Below are positions 27,559-37,684 of a DNA stretch of 64,000 nt, one piece after another. How positions within the stretch are numbered: the stretch's first letter is position 1; each line of letters begins with the position of its first letter. Origin of the DNA: Eubacteriales bacterium (lineage in GTDB: Bacteria; Bacillota; Clostridia; Lachnospirales; Lachnospiraceae); contig JAUNDV010000003.1 of the NCBI GenBank assembly GCA_030525875.1, forward strand, positions 62,001 to 126,000. Direction: 5' to 3'. The notes under the pieces are model-generated. The model had not been told where the DNA came from, made no database searches, and worked only from the letters and a program-made list of their open reading frames with translations. The position numbers and the translations under genes were made by a program.

Positions 27559-28563
27559 TTGCAGGAAGAAAGATTAATAGAGATTCCAGATGAACATGCA
27601 AGAAATGTATTTGGAAGCTTTGATATATATTTAAAAAAAATTGAAAAAGAATTTAAAACTGATATCATAGAGAGAAATGGAACTATAAAGCTTGTTGGAA
27701 ATCCGGCTGCAGTAAAAGCATGTGAAACAGTACTTAATGGTCTTGTGGAATTAAGCATGAGAGGTAATGATATTACTGAGCAGCAGGTTGATTATTTGAT
27801 TTCATTAAGTGATACCGGTCTTTTGCAGGAAGTAGTTGAAATCGATAAGGATATAATATGCAGAAGCATAACAGGAAAGCCTATCAAGCCAAAGACCATC
27901 GGTCAGAAGCAGTATGTGGATCTTATAAGAACTAAGATGATTACCTTTGGAATAGGTCCTGCTGGTACAGGTAAGACATATCTTGCCATGGCTATGGCTA
28001 TTAAAGCTTTCAAGGCAGGCGAAGTACAGAGAATTATACTCACAAGACCTGCTATTGAGGCTGGAGAAAAATTGGGTTTCCTTCCCGGAGATCTCCAGCA
28101 AAAAATTGATCCTTATCTTAGGCCGCTTTATGATGCCCTTTACAATATAATGGGAGCAGAGACCTTCATGGCTAATTCTGAAAAGGGATTAATAGAGGTT
28201 GCTCCACTTGCTTACATGAGAGGCAGAACCCTCGATAATGCATATATCATTCTGGATGAGGCACAAAATACTACGCCAGCACAGATGAAGATGTTTTTAA
28301 CACGTATAGGTTTTGGATCAAAGGTAATAATAACAGGAGACCTTACACAGAAAGACCTTGATGCAAATCAGGCCTCGGGACTTGATGTTGCACTTAAGGT
28401 ACTTGCAAAAATAGACGATATTGGCTTTGCAAAGCTTACTGCTGCCGATGTAGTAAGACATCCTCTTGTGCAGAAAATCGTAAAGGCATATGATGATTAT
28501 GAAGCAAAGAAAGCATTGAGAGATAAAGAGAAGAAAAACTATGACCATCAATATAGAAAATGA
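27559..28563 (+). CDS. phoH: PhoH family ATPase (PhoH-like)
   Basis: 334 residues; P-loop GPAGTGKT near 135-142, Walker B 'YIILDEAQN', and 'ILTRPAIEAGEKLGFLPGD', all diagnostic for PhoH. A KH-like N-terminal region (about 20-85) precedes the ATPase. TTG start with AAAAGGAG upstream. It overlaps ybeY by 23 bases; phoH-ybeY is a widespread pairing connected with 16S rRNA maturation and ribosome quality control. It likely acts as an RNA-linked ATPase/helicase. Confidence 0.93.
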   Translation: MQEERLIEIPDEHARNVFGSFDIYLKKIEKEFKTDIIERNGTIKLVGNPAAVKACETVLNGLVELSMRGNDITEQQVDYLISLSDTGLLQEVVEIDKDIICRSITGKPIKPKTIGQKQYVDLIRTKMITFGIGPAGTGKTYLAMAMAIKAFKAGEVQRIILTRPAIEAGEKLGFLPGDLQQKIDPYLRPLYDALYNIMGAETFMANSEKGLIEVAPLAYMRGRTLDNAYIILDEAQNTTPAQMKMFLTRIGFGSKVIITGDLTQKDLDANQASGLDVALKVLAKIDDIGFAKLTAADVVRHPLVQKIVKAYDDYEAKKALRDKEKKNYDHQYRK

Positions 28564-29035
28564 ATACAAAGATATAATTGAGCTTCCATACGAGGATATA
28601 ATTGAAAATGTTGTAAATGCAGCTCTTGACTATGAGGATTGCCCTTATGAATGTGAGGTAAATGTTCTTATCACAGATGATGAAGCAATTCATGAAATTA
28701 ATGAGGAGTTTAGAGAGATAGACAGGAGTACGGATGTGCTTAGTTTTCCTATGATTGATTATACTTCTCCAGCCTGCTTCGATGGTTTTGATGACAGAGG
28801 AGAGCTTTTTAATCCTGAAACAGGAGAACTCATGTTAGGCGATATAGTTATATCTATGGATCATGTATATTCACAGGCTAGAGAGTATGGACATGGTGCA
28901 GAAAGAGAGATAGCCTTCCTCACTGCACATAGCATGCTGCATCTTATGGGATATGACCATATGGAAGATGATGAAAGACTTGAGATGGAAAGAAGGCAGG
29001 AAGAAATACTCTTAGGCCTGGGGATTACACGATGA
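28541..29035 (+). CDS. ybeY: Endoribonuclease YbeY, rRNA maturation factor
   Basis: 164 residues with the zinc-binding signature HSMLHLMGYDH (HxxxHxxGxxH) near 127-137 and 'STDVLSFPM' before it. YbeY is a single-strand endonuclease needed for 16S rRNA 3'-end processing. It starts inside the end of phoH and its stop overlaps the ATG of the next gene in an ATGA junction, so all three are translationally coupled. Confidence 0.95.
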   Translation: MTINIENEYKDIIELPYEDIIENVVNAALDYEDCPYECEVNVLITDDEAIHEINEEFREIDRSTDVLSFPMIDYTSPACFDGFDDRGELFNPETGELMLGDIVISMDHVYSQAREYGHGAEREIAFLTAHSMLHLMGYDHMEDDERLEMERRQEEILLGLGITR

Positions 29036-30738
29036 ACAGCAAAAAAACGCATAATTTTATTATACAGGGCAGTATATTGGCAATAGCCGGTATTGTATGC
29101 AGAATTATAGGAATGCTTTACCGCATTCCTCTTATTGATATCATAGGAACAAAGGGAAATGGTTATTATACTTCAGCATACAGTATTTACAATATACTGC
29201 TTATAATTTCGTCTTATTCACTTCCTACAGCAATATCCAAGGTAATATCGGTAAGACTTGCAAAGGGAAGATATGCTGATGCAAGGCGTGTCCTCAGGGT
29301 GGCCTTTATATACGCAACATTTGCCGGTGGTATAATGTGTGGAGTAATGTACTTTGGAGCTGCTGCCATAGCCGAGATGATGGGAAAGCCATTCGTAGTT
29401 TATGTTTTAAAAACACTTGCACCTACCATCTGGATAATGGCCTATCTTGGAGTGCTTAGGGGATATTTTCAGGGAAGTGGAAACATGATGCCGACAGCAA
29501 TATCCCAGATACTTGAGCAGATAATAAATGCTGTGATTTCAGTTGTTATGGCCTACTTCCTCTTTGCCTATGGAGTAAAGGCAAATGCCATATACAATGA
29601 AACTGAATTTTCATTTGCCTATGGTGCCGCTGGAGGAACGATTGGAACAGGAGCAGGAGCACTTATTGCACTTTTATTCTTCATACTTATTTTTGTTCTG
29701 TATGGAAATAATGTTCCAAATGAAAATATAGGAACAGACAATGTAACTTCAAGTGCTGCTGCAAGAGTTAAGATAAAAACAGCTAAAACAGAGAGCTATG
29801 GTCATATTGCCAAGGTTCTTCTTTTAACTTTACTTCCTATACTTGTAAGTTCAAGTGTTTATAACATAAGTACTGTACTTGACGATTTCATTTTCAGTAA
29901 TGCAATGCAGACACTGGGGCTTGGCTCAAGCATAGTTTTGCTTTGGGGTGTTTTTGGAGAATACAGGATACTGTTTAATATTCCTGTAGCTATTTCAAAT
30001 TCACTCAGTTCCTCAGTAATACCGTCGCTTTCTAATGCTGTGGCAGAAAAAAACAAGAGACTTGTAGTAAATAAAATACGTCTTAGCATAAGATTTACCA
30101 TGCTTATTTCTATACCAGCATGTATCGGACTTATGGTTTTGGCAGAGCCTATTTGCAATCTGCTGTTCCATAGTGAGGATAACGAACTTCTGATAAAAGT
30201 AGTTACTATAGGTGCAGTAGCGGTTGTGTTCTTTTCCTTATCTACTATTACAAATGGTATACTTCAGGGACTTGGATATCTCAGGGCACCACTAAAAAAT
30301 GCTACTATTGCCCTGATATTACATGTGGGAGTACTCTATTTACTTCTTTACGTATTTAAGCTTGGCATATATGCGGTTATAATAGCAAATATAGTATTTG
30401 CAGCTATTGTGTGTTTCTTAAACGCATTGTCTATTAAAAAGCATATAAGATACAGGCAGAATTCAAAAAAGACTTATGTCATTCCTTTTTTAGCATCAGC
30501 TATAATGGGTGCTGTAGCTGCCTTACTCTATAAGATTTTTAGTCTGGTACTTCCAGAGAGCTTTGTTCAGGGAAGATTAGGACTTACTATAATACTTTGT
30601 ATATGTATAGCTATTGCGATGGCAGTATATCTTATAGCTTTATTATTGATGAGGGCATTTAATAAAGAAGAGCTCTTAGAGATGCCAATGGGACTAAGAG
30701 TATATAAGCTTGCAAGAAGAGCAGGTCTTATGCGTTAA
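29032..30738 (+). CDS. MOP-superfamily flippase (SpoVB/YtgP/MurJ-like)
   Basis: 568 residues with about 14 membrane segments. 'IAGIVCRIIGMLYRIPL' and 'YTSAYSIYNILLIISSYSLPTAISK' (in parts at the N-terminus) match the polysaccharide-transport branch of the MOP superfamily, whose members include lipid II flippases (MurJ, Amj-linked YtgP) and spore-cortex SpoVB. A wall-precursor flippase is the best guess; SpoVB versus YtgP cannot be settled by eye. The start overlaps the ybeY stop by 4 bases. Confidence 0.88.
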   Translation: MNSKKTHNFIIQGSILAIAGIVCRIIGMLYRIPLIDIIGTKGNGYYTSAYSIYNILLIISSYSLPTAISKVISVRLAKGRYADARRVLRVAFIYATFAGGIMCGVMYFGAAAIAEMMGKPFVVYVLKTLAPTIWIMAYLGVLRGYFQGSGNMMPTAISQILEQIINAVISVVMAYFLFAYGVKANAIYNETEFSFAYGAAGGTIGTGAGALIALLFFILIFVLYGNNVPNENIGTDNVTSSAAARVKIKTAKTESYGHIAKVLLLTLLPILVSSSVYNISTVLDDFIFSNAMQTLGLGSSIVLLWGVFGEYRILFNIPVAISNSLSSSVIPSLSNAVAEKNKRLVVNKIRLSIRFTMLISIPACIGLMVLAEPICNLLFHSEDNELLIKVVTIGAVAVVFFSLSTITNGILQGLGYLRAPLKNATIALILHVGVLYLLLYVFKLGIYAVIIANIVFAAIVCFLNALSIKKHIRYRQNSKKTYVIPFLASAIMGAVAALLYKIFSLVLPESFVQGRLGLTIILCICIAIAMAVYLIALLLMRAFNKEELLEMPMGLRVYKLARRAGLMR

Positions 30739-30770
30739 AAATATACTGGGATGTAGATCTTGGGAGAAAT

Positions 30771-32036
30771 ATGAGTAAAATAAATAAAAAAGTATTAATA
30801 ATCGGTGCCGGAGCAGCAGGGCTTGCGGCAGGAATTTCGGCGGCAGCTAATGGCGCCGAAGTTTGCATTATAGAGCATAGTGAAAAAGCTGGAACAAAGC
30901 TCTTAATGACAGGAAATGGACATTGCAATTATACAAATACCGACGTTTCACCAAAGCACTACCATGGTGACGGGATTTTTGTCAGAGAGGTGCTTAACAA
31001 CTTTGGATATGAGGACTGTATAAACTTCTTCAGATCTTTGCTTATTATGCCAAAAATAAAAAAATACAGCTATGATGATACTGGCTATGTCTATCCCTGG
31101 TCTGGGGAAGCTACTTCTGTCAGAAATGCTCTTTTAGAAAAGCTTAATTCGTTAAATGTAAAGCTTTATACGAATACTAAGCCAGAGGAGATTATTTTCA
31201 GTGAAAATGAAGGATTTACAGTAAAAACTTCAAAAGGAAGTTATAAAGCAGACAGTCTTATAGTGGCAACAGGATCTAATGCTTATCCTAAGACAGGTTC
31301 GGACAGCTCCTTTTATAGATTTATAAAAGACTTTGGCCATAACTTTTATACTTTCATGCCAGCTTTGTCCATGATAAAATCCAATGATGCTTTATTGAAG
31401 GAAATAAAGGGCGTGAGAGTGGAAGCAGATGTAAAGCTCATGGTTTACTCTGACAATGATATGATGATGTATGATGAAAGAGGTGAAGTACAGTTTAATG
31501 AAAATGGTATTTCGGGCATTCCTGTTATGCAGCTTTCAAGATATGTTCCAATCTTTTTACAGCGAAGATACAGCCTTTGGCTTACGATATCTCTCCTTCC
31601 TAAGTTAAGTTCTGACGAGCTTTATGAACTTCTTAAAGATAGATACAAAATTGTAAAAGAAAATGGCTATCCTGAATACATGATGCTTTCAGGCCTGATT
31701 CCGGAAAAATTGCAAAGGGCATTGATAGAAGAATGCAAGATAGATTTTGAGCTTGAAGATGAGTATATCAAAGAACTTGTAAAAAATATCAAAGAGCTAA
31801 AGTTTGAAGTAAGTAAGGCACCTTCCTTTGATCAGGCACAGGTGTGTTCAGGAGGAGTAGATACCTTTGAGATAGATCAGCTTACTATGGAATCAAAGCT
31901 TGTAAAAAATCTCTATTTTGTTGGAGAGGTTTTAAATATAGATGGAAATTGCGGCGGATATAATCTGCATTTTGCCTTTGCTACAGGTTATATAGCAGGA
32001 AGGGCCGCTGCTGGTATGGAGAATAAAGACAAATGA
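30771..32036 (+). CDS. FAD-dependent oxidoreductase, HI0933/BaiN family
   Basis: 421 residues; dinucleotide fold VLIIGAGAAGLAAGI at 8-22, 'GTKLLMTGNGHCNYTN' and 'TGYVYPWSG' typical of the HI0933 (YhiN/BaiN) flavoproteins, and a C-terminal 'GEVLNIDGNCGGYNLHFAFATG' that closes the FAD site. One member is reported as a bile-acid reductase, but most are uncharacterised, so no substrate is assigned. GGGAG precedes the ATG. It overlaps the next flavoprotein gene by 4 bases. Confidence 0.9.
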   Translation: MSKINKKVLIIGAGAAGLAAGISAAANGAEVCIIEHSEKAGTKLLMTGNGHCNYTNTDVSPKHYHGDGIFVREVLNNFGYEDCINFFRSLLIMPKIKKYSYDDTGYVYPWSGEATSVRNALLEKLNSLNVKLYTNTKPEEIIFSENEGFTVKTSKGSYKADSLIVATGSNAYPKTGSDSSFYRFIKDFGHNFYTFMPALSMIKSNDALLKEIKGVRVEADVKLMVYSDNDMMMYDERGEVQFNENGISGIPVMQLSRYVPIFLQRRYSLWLTISLLPKLSSDELYELLKDRYKIVKENGYPEYMMLSGLIPEKLQRALIEECKIDFELEDEYIKELVKNIKELKFEVSKAPSFDQAQVCSGGVDTFEIDQLTMESKLVKNLYFVGEVLNIDGNCGGYNLHFAFATGYIAGRAAAGMENKDK

Positions 32037-33700
32037 TCAGAATAAATCAGATAAAGCTGCCTATATTTGAAGTAGAGGGGCACTCAGAGGAAGAGCTTGT
32101 TTTAGAAAAAGTAGTAAAGCTCTTAAAAATAAAAAAAGATGGAATAAGAAAGCTAAGGCTTATAAGAAGGTCAATAGATGCAAGAGAAAAAAACAATATA
32201 TATTTTGTATATACAGTGGATGTAAGACTGCATGACAGTATTGTAGGACCAGCTAAAGCTACTGAAGAAGCTTTCGTAAAGAAATTTAAAAATAATAATA
32301 TTTCTGTAGTGGAAAGCATACCTCTTTCAATTTCTGAAAATGAAATATTAAAAAATTCTGATATCAGACCAGTAATAATAGGCTGTGGGCCTTGTGGACT
32401 TTTTGCTGCGCACAGTCTTATAAAGATGGGTCTTAAACCAATAGTAATAGAACAGGGCTCAAAGGTAGATGAAAGAACTGAGATAGTAGAACGATTCTTT
32501 GAAACAGGAAATCTTTCAGAAAGTTGTAATGTGCAGTTTGGAGAAGGCGGAGCTGGAACATTTTCAGATGGAAAGCTTAATACCTCTATCAAAGGACAGC
32601 AGAGTTATATCAGATATGTACTTGAACAGTTTGTAAAATATGGAGCTGACAAGGATATACTGATAGATCAAAAGCCTCATATAGGTACAGATGTTCTTGT
32701 TGACGTAATAAGAGCAATGCGCAATGATATGATTGCAAACGGAGCTGAATTTTACTTTGATACTAAACTTACTGATTTTGAAATTGAAGATGGCAGACTT
32801 AAGGGCATATGGGTTAAGAACCTTAAGAAGAAGGAAGATGCACATTTTCTTAAGACAGAAAAGCTTATTCTTGCTATAGGTCATAGTGCAAGAGATACCT
32901 TCAGCCTGCTTAAAGAAAAGAACTTCAATATGGAAAAGAAGAGCTTTGCCATGGGAGTAAGAGTTCAGCATCCTCAGGAAGTTATAGACAGAGCACTCTA
33001 TGGTGAGGAAAGACTTAGTGATAAAGAAAGGCTCTTGGGACCTGCTTCATATAAGCTTACGCACAAGCTAAAGGATGGAAGAAGTATTTATAGTTTTTGT
33101 ATGTGTCCTGGAGGTTATGTTGTAAACAGCTCTTCTGAAGAAAAAAAGCTATGTATAAATGGAATGAGCTATAATGACAGAGCGTCGGGTGTTGCTAATT
33201 CAGCACTTATTGTAAATATAAATGCAGAGGATTTTCCATCTGAGGATGTTCTTTCAGGTATAGAGCTTCAGCGAAGCATTGAAGAAGCTGCATATAGCCT
33301 TTGTGATGGTATAATACCATATGAAAGCTATAAAGAATTTAAAGAGGGCTGTGAATATCCGCTTGGAGAATGCTTCTATACGCCTAAGTTTAAAGGATAT
33401 GCAGCAGCAGCAGATGTGCGCCACATCTTGCCATCATTTATGCAGGAAGCAATAATTGAAGGAATTGAAGCCTTTAACAGACAGATAAAGGGCTTTAATA
33501 TGGATGAAGCCTTAATTGCAGGAGTTGAAGCAAGAACTTCATCTCCAGTGCGAATATTGAGAGATAAAACCGGAATGTCAAATATTTATGGTGTTTTCCC
33601 AGCAGGGGAAGGTGCAGGCTATGCAGGAGGAATTACCTCAGCAGCAATTGACGGAATAAAATCAGCCATGCTTTTATGCAATGAGCTTTTAGATAATTAA
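32033..33700 (+). CDS. FAD-dependent dehydrogenase, COG2509 family
   Basis: 555 residues. An N-terminal ~100-residue domain with 'RRSIDAREKNNIYFVYTVDV' precedes the FAD fold VIIGCGPCGLFAAHSL near 114-129; 'FGEGGAGTFSDGKLNT' and 'CMCPGGYVVNSSSEE' and the terminal 'FPAGEGAGYAGGITSAAIDG' are hallmarks of this group. Function unknown; the N-terminal part may bind nucleic acid or a partner. It is ATGA-coupled to the preceding flavoprotein and 11 bases before proB. Confidence 0.9.
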   Translation: MIRINQIKLPIFEVEGHSEEELVLEKVVKLLKIKKDGIRKLRLIRRSIDAREKNNIYFVYTVDVRLHDSIVGPAKATEEAFVKKFKNNNISVVESIPLSISENEILKNSDIRPVIIGCGPCGLFAAHSLIKMGLKPIVIEQGSKVDERTEIVERFFETGNLSESCNVQFGEGGAGTFSDGKLNTSIKGQQSYIRYVLEQFVKYGADKDILIDQKPHIGTDVLVDVIRAMRNDMIANGAEFYFDTKLTDFEIEDGRLKGIWVKNLKKKEDAHFLKTEKLILAIGHSARDTFSLLKEKNFNMEKKSFAMGVRVQHPQEVIDRALYGEERLSDKERLLGPASYKLTHKLKDGRSIYSFCMCPGGYVVNSSSEEKKLCINGMSYNDRASGVANSALIVNINAEDFPSEDVLSGIELQRSIEEAAYSLCDGIIPYESYKEFKEGCEYPLGECFYTPKFKGYAAAADVRHILPSFMQEAIIEGIEAFNRQIKGFNMDEALIAGVEARTSSPVRILRDKTGMSNIYGVFPAGEGAGYAGGITSAAIDGIKSAMLLCNELLDN

Positions 33701-33711
33701 AGGATAAGAAA

Positions 33712-34578
33712 ATGAGTAACGAAAAAACTTTAAGATATGGTTTAGCAGATAAAAAGAGAATTGTTATAAAGGTCGGATCTTCTACAATAATGCATGAAGA
33801 AACCGGAGATACAAATCTTTTATGGATGGAAAGACTGGTCAGATTTATAACAGATCTTAGAGGTCAGGGAAAGGATGTTATCCTTGTTACATCTGGTGCA
33901 GTGGCAGCAGGAAGAAAGGCCATGCATTTTAATGGAAGACCTCAAAGAATATCAGAAAAGCAGGCGCTTGCAGCTATAGGTCAGGCCAGACTTATGATGA
34001 TATATCAAAGAATGTTTGCAGAATACAGTCAGACAGCGGCTCAGGTGCTGGTAACAAAGAACATTTTCCTTAATGAGGATTCACTTAGAAATACAAAGAA
34101 TACCTTTAATGAGCTTTTGCAGATGGGTGTTGTTCCTATAGTAAATGAAAATGATACTATTTCAACCTCTGAGATTTCATTTGGAGACAATGATAGATTA
34201 TCTGCCCTGGTTGCAACTATCTGCGAGGCAGATCTGCTCATACTCTTAAGTGATATTGATGGACTTTATACTGACGATCCTCATAGCAATCCTTTAGCAG
34301 GTTTTATTTCCTATGTTCCAAAGATGGATGAGAAGCTTCTCAATATGGGAAAGAGTACCTCGGCTTCAGATATAGGTACAGGAGGAATGAGATCAAAGAT
34401 AGAGGCTGCAAGAATAGCAACAGATTCAGGAGCCGATATGGTCATAATGAGTGGTGAAAAGGTAAGTGATATTTCAGCACTTCTTCAGGGAGACAATATA
34501 GGAACTATATTTGCAGCACATAAACATGTGGATTTTGATCTTATGACCTATATAAGAGACGAATACGACAAAAATTAA
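33712..34578 (+). CDS. proB: Glutamate 5-kinase
   Basis: First step of proline synthesis: phosphorylates glutamate. 288 residues of amino-acid kinase fold: 'IVIKVGSSTIM' N-terminal loop, 'NENDTIS' and 'LLILLSDIDGLYTDDP' and 'GTGGMRSKIEAA'. It lacks the C-terminal PUA domain of the ~367-residue enterobacterial enzyme; the short form is known in other bacteria. AAAGGAT precedes the ATG. proA follows after 21 bases. Confidence 0.95.
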   Translation: MSNEKTLRYGLADKKRIVIKVGSSTIMHEETGDTNLLWMERLVRFITDLRGQGKDVILVTSGAVAAGRKAMHFNGRPQRISEKQALAAIGQARLMMIYQRMFAEYSQTAAQVLVTKNIFLNEDSLRNTKNTFNELLQMGVVPIVNENDTISTSEISFGDNDRLSALVATICEADLLILLSDIDGLYTDDPHSNPLAGFISYVPKMDEKLLNMGKSTSASDIGTGGMRSKIEAARIATDSGADMVIMSGEKVSDISALLQGDNIGTIFAAHKHVDFDLMTYIRDEYDKN

Positions 34579-34599
34579 TTCATCCGTAGAGGAGAGAAG

Positions 34600-35856
34600 A
34601 TGGATATCGATTTATATATTACAGATTTATGCAAGAAAGCCAAGGCAGCGTCAAGAGAGCTGGCTACAATGCAAAATGATATAAAGAATAAGGTGCTGCT
34701 TTCAGCAGCTTCAGAGCTTAGAAAAAATGCTGAGTATATCATAAATGAAAATACTAAGGATATAGCTGAAGCGGTTAAGAATGGAATGAGCGAGGCTCTT
34801 ATAGACAGACTCAGACTTGATAATAAGAGGATAGAGGATATGGCCGCAGGCATAGAAGCTGTTTCAAAGCTGGAAGATCCTTGTGGAAAAATCCTTTCAG
34901 AAAACACTCTTGAAAATGGATTAAAAATAATAAAAAAATCTGTTCCTATAGGTGTCTGCGGAATTATATATGAGGCAAGGCCTAACGTTACCTCAGATGC
35001 CTTTGCTCTTTGCTTTAAATCGGGAAATGCCTGCGTACTAAAAGGCGGAAGTGCGGCTATTAATTCCAATATAGCTATTGTAAACAGTATAAAAAGAGCA
35101 TTGTTAAAGGAAGGCATATCTGAAGCTGTTCTTTCTTTTATAGAAGATTGTCAGAGAGAAAGTACGAATAAGCTTATGAAAATGAATGAGTATGTAGATG
35201 TGCTTATTCCTCGTGGTGGAGCCTCACTGATAAAATCTGTTATTGAAAATGCTACAGTTCCAGTTATAGAAACAGGAACAGGTAACTGTCATATTTTTGT
35301 AGATAAATCAGCTGATCTGGATATGGCAGTAAATATTATTTTAAATGCAAAGACACAGAGAATTGGCGTATGTAATGCATGTGAGTCACTCCTCATACAT
35401 AGAGATATTTTGGAAGAGGCAGTCCCTCTTATTTCAAAGGCACTTATGGAAAAAAATGTGACTATTTATGCTGATGAAGAGTGCAGAGCTATATGTAATG
35501 AGCTTATGGAGGCAAGTGAGGATGACTGGGGAAGGGAATATCTGGATCTAAAGATATCAATGAAGGCTGTAGGCTCTGTTGAAGAGGCAATAGCCCATAT
35601 TAACCGATACAATACAAGGCATAGTGAAAGTATCATAACAAAGGATATGAAAAATGCAGAGAAGTTTCTCAACAATGTTGATGCTGCATGCATTTACCTA
35701 AATGCTTCAACAAGATTTACAGATGGCGGACAGTTTGGTTTTGGCTGTGAAATAGGTATTTCAACATCTAAGCTTCATGCAAGAGGACCTATGGGGCTTC
35801 CTGAGCTTCAGTCATATCATTATGAAATCATAGGAAATGGACAAATTAGGGAATAA
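34600..35856 (+). CDS. proA: Gamma-glutamyl phosphate reductase
   Basis: Second step of proline synthesis, an aldehyde-dehydrogenase fold of 418 residues. Visible are '[17 protein letters not shown]'-type region near 120, the catalytic Cys in '[12 protein letters not shown]' and '[18 protein letters not shown]' near the C-terminus. Start follows AGAGGAGAG. No proC is in the window, so proline synthesis finishes elsewhere. Confidence 0.95.
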   Translation: MDIDLYITDLCKKAKAASRELATMQNDIKNKVLLSAASELRKNAEYIINENTKDIAEAVKNGMSEALIDRLRLDNKRIEDMAAGIEAVSKLEDPCGKILSENTLENGLKIIKKSVPIGVCGIIYEARPNVTSDAFALCFKSGNACVLKGGSAAINSNIAIVNSIKRALLKEGISEAVLSFIEDCQRESTNKLMKMNEYVDVLIPRGGASLIKSVIENATVPVIETGTGNCHIFVDKSADLDMAVNIILNAKTQRIGVCNACESLLIHRDILEEAVPLISKALMEKNVTIYADEECRAICNELMEASEDDWGREYLDLKISMKAVGSVEEAIAHINRYNTRHSESIITKDMKNAEKFLNNVDAACIYLNASTRFTDGGQFGFGCEIGISTSKLHARGPMGLPELQSYHYEIIGNGQIRE

Positions 35857-35868
35857 GGAGTGACAAAA

Positions 35869-36090
35869 ATGATTACAGAAAAGGATATAGAAAGAATAAA
35901 CGAACTTTATCATAAATCAAAGTCACAAGAAGGACTTACAGCTGATGAAGTTTTAGAGCAAAAGGCTTTAAGAACAGCATACATTAAGGCTATACGTGCA
36001 AATTTAAGAGGACAGCTCGATAATATAGATATTCAGGAAGAGGATGGAAGCATTACAAATCTTGGTGAAAAATACAACAGGAAGGGATAA
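35869..36090 (+). CDS. DUF896 (YnzC-like) small protein
   Basis: 73 residues, matching the DUF896 family: 'IERINELYHKSKSQEGLT' then 'EQKALRTAYIKAIRANLRG' forming a helical hairpin. B. subtilis YnzC is an SOS-operon member of unknown role. AAGGAG lies 9 bases before the ATG at 35869; a GTG at 35860 overlaps the ribosome site and is less likely. miaB begins 4 bases after the stop. Confidence 0.88.
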   Translation: MITEKDIERINELYHKSKSQEGLTADEVLEQKALRTAYIKAIRANLRGQLDNIDIQEEDGSITNLGEKYNRKG

Positions 36091-36094
36091 GAAA

Positions 36095-37684
36095 GTGATA
36101 AGAGAAAATATACTCGATCTGAATAGCTATAAAGAGGCTCCTTCAAATGAGCCTGAAAGACAATATTATTTTATTAAAAAGATAAGAGAAATAATAGATT
36201 TCTACAAGGATAAAGAAAAAAGAGAATTTACAGCCTGCATTACGACTTTCGGATGCCAGATGAATTCAAGAGATTCAGAAAAAATCTCAGGAATACTTAC
36301 AGAGGCTGGATATATTATAACGGAAAATGAACTAGAGGCGGATTTTGTACTTTTTAATACCTGTACCATAAGAGAAAATGCAAATGAACATTTGTATGGC
36401 AGACTTGGAAGACTTAAGCAGGTTAAGAAGAACCGCCCGGAAATGGTCATAGCTATATGCGGATGCATGATGCAGGAGGCAGACGAGGTTGATAAGATGA
36501 GAACCAAATATCCATATGTGGATCTTATTTTTGGAACTCATAACTTTTATATGTTTGCTGAACTTTATTATGAGCTTCTTGCAAAAAGAGCAGGTATTTA
36601 TATTTCAGCTGAAAGCAAAAAACATGAAATGGTTGCCAGCTCAGACAATGACCTTCACAAGGCTGAAAAGCTGAAAAACTACGATACAAAAAAGAATAAA
36701 GATGAGCTTCAGAAGCTTAATACAAGACCTGTTGTTTCAGTATGGAAGGACACTGAGGATATAGTAGAGGAACTTCCTTCACTTAGAAAATATCCATTTA
36801 AGCAGGGTGTCAATATAATGTTTGGGTGCAATAACTTCTGCTCATATTGCATAGTGCCTTATGTAAGAGGAAGAGAAAAGAGCAGACTTCCTGAGGAGAT
36901 AATCAAGGAAATTCAAAAGCTCGGAAAAGACGGCGTTAAGGAAATAATGCTTCTTGGACAAAATGTTAACTCCTATGGAAAAAATCTTGAGAAGCCAATG
37001 AGCTTTGCCGAGCTTCTTAAGCTTGTAGATGAGGAAGCTGGTAAATGTGGAATAGAAAGAATACGTTTTATGACTTCCCATCCTAAGGATCTTTCGGATG
37101 AGCTTATTGAAGTAATGAAAAATGGAAAGCATATATGCAGACAGTTCCATCTTCCTCTTCAGTCAGGCTCAAGTAAGGTCTTAAAGAGAATGAACAGGCA
37201 TTATGACAGAGAAGGCTATATGCAGAGAGTTTATAAGCTAAAAGAGGCTATGCCGGATATATCAATAAGTACGGATATAATCGTTGGTTTCCCGGGTGAA
37301 ACAGAAGAGGACTTTAATGAAACGCTCGAAGTCTGCAGGGAGGTTGAATACGATTCCGCATTTACATTTATATATTCAAAGCGATTAGGAACACCAGCTG
37401 CCTCATATGAGGATCAGATAGATGAGGAAGCTGTAAAGAAGCGTTTTGACAGACTTCTTGAATTGCAGAATAATATTTCAGAAAAAAACTGCAAAAAGCT
37501 TTTAAATAAAGAGCTTCCAGTTCTTTTTGAAGAGATAAACCAGCAGGATAAGAGTCTTATAACAGGACGACTTGAAAATAATGCCATCGTGCATGTAAAG
37601 GGAGATGAATCCTTGATAGGAACCATCCATACTGTAAGATTAAAGGAAGCACATGGATTTTATTATATAGGAGAGATAATCTAA
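36095..37684 (+). CDS. miaB: tRNA-2-methylthio-N6-dimethylallyladenosine synthase
   Basis: Radical-SAM methylthiotransferase modifying A37 of tRNAs after MiaA. Start is GTG 36095 with GAAGGGA 7 bases upstream; an earlier ATG at 36044 overlaps the previous gene. The 529-residue protein has an N-terminal extension (~45 residues), the UPF0004 domain with cysteines in FGCQMNS, NTCTIRENA and ICGCMMQE, a ~40-residue Lys/Asp-rich insert, the radical-SAM triad CNNFCSYC and a C-terminal TRAM domain. Its stop overlaps the mutS ATG by 1 base. Confidence 0.95.
   Translation: MIRENILDLNSYKEAPSNEPERQYYFIKKIREIIDFYKDKEKREFTACITTFGCQMNSRDSEKISGILTEAGYIITENELEADFVLFNTCTIRENANEHLYGRLGRLKQVKKNRPEMVIAICGCMMQEADEVDKMRTKYPYVDLIFGTHNFYMFAELYYELLAKRAGIYISAESKKHEMVASSDNDLHKAEKLKNYDTKKNKDELQKLNTRPVVSVWKDTEDIVEELPSLRKYPFKQGVNIMFGCNNFCSYCIVPYVRGREKSRLPEEIIKEIQKLGKDGVKEIMLLGQNVNSYGKNLEKPMSFAELLKLVDEEAGKCGIERIRFMTSHPKDLSDELIEVMKNGKHICRQFHLPLQSGSSKVLKRMNRHYDREGYMQRVYKLKEAMPDISISTDIIVGFPGETEEDFNETLEVCREVEYDSAFTFIYSKRLGTPAASYEDQIDEEAVKKRFDRLLELQNNISEKNCKKLLNKELPVLFEEINQQDKSLITGRLENNAIVHVKGDESLIGTIHTVRLKEAHGFYYIGEII

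Noticed and set aside
32047..32592. 181-codon minus-strand frame in the COG2509 gene
   Set aside because: Antisense shadow; the plus-strand protein has clear FAD motifs here.
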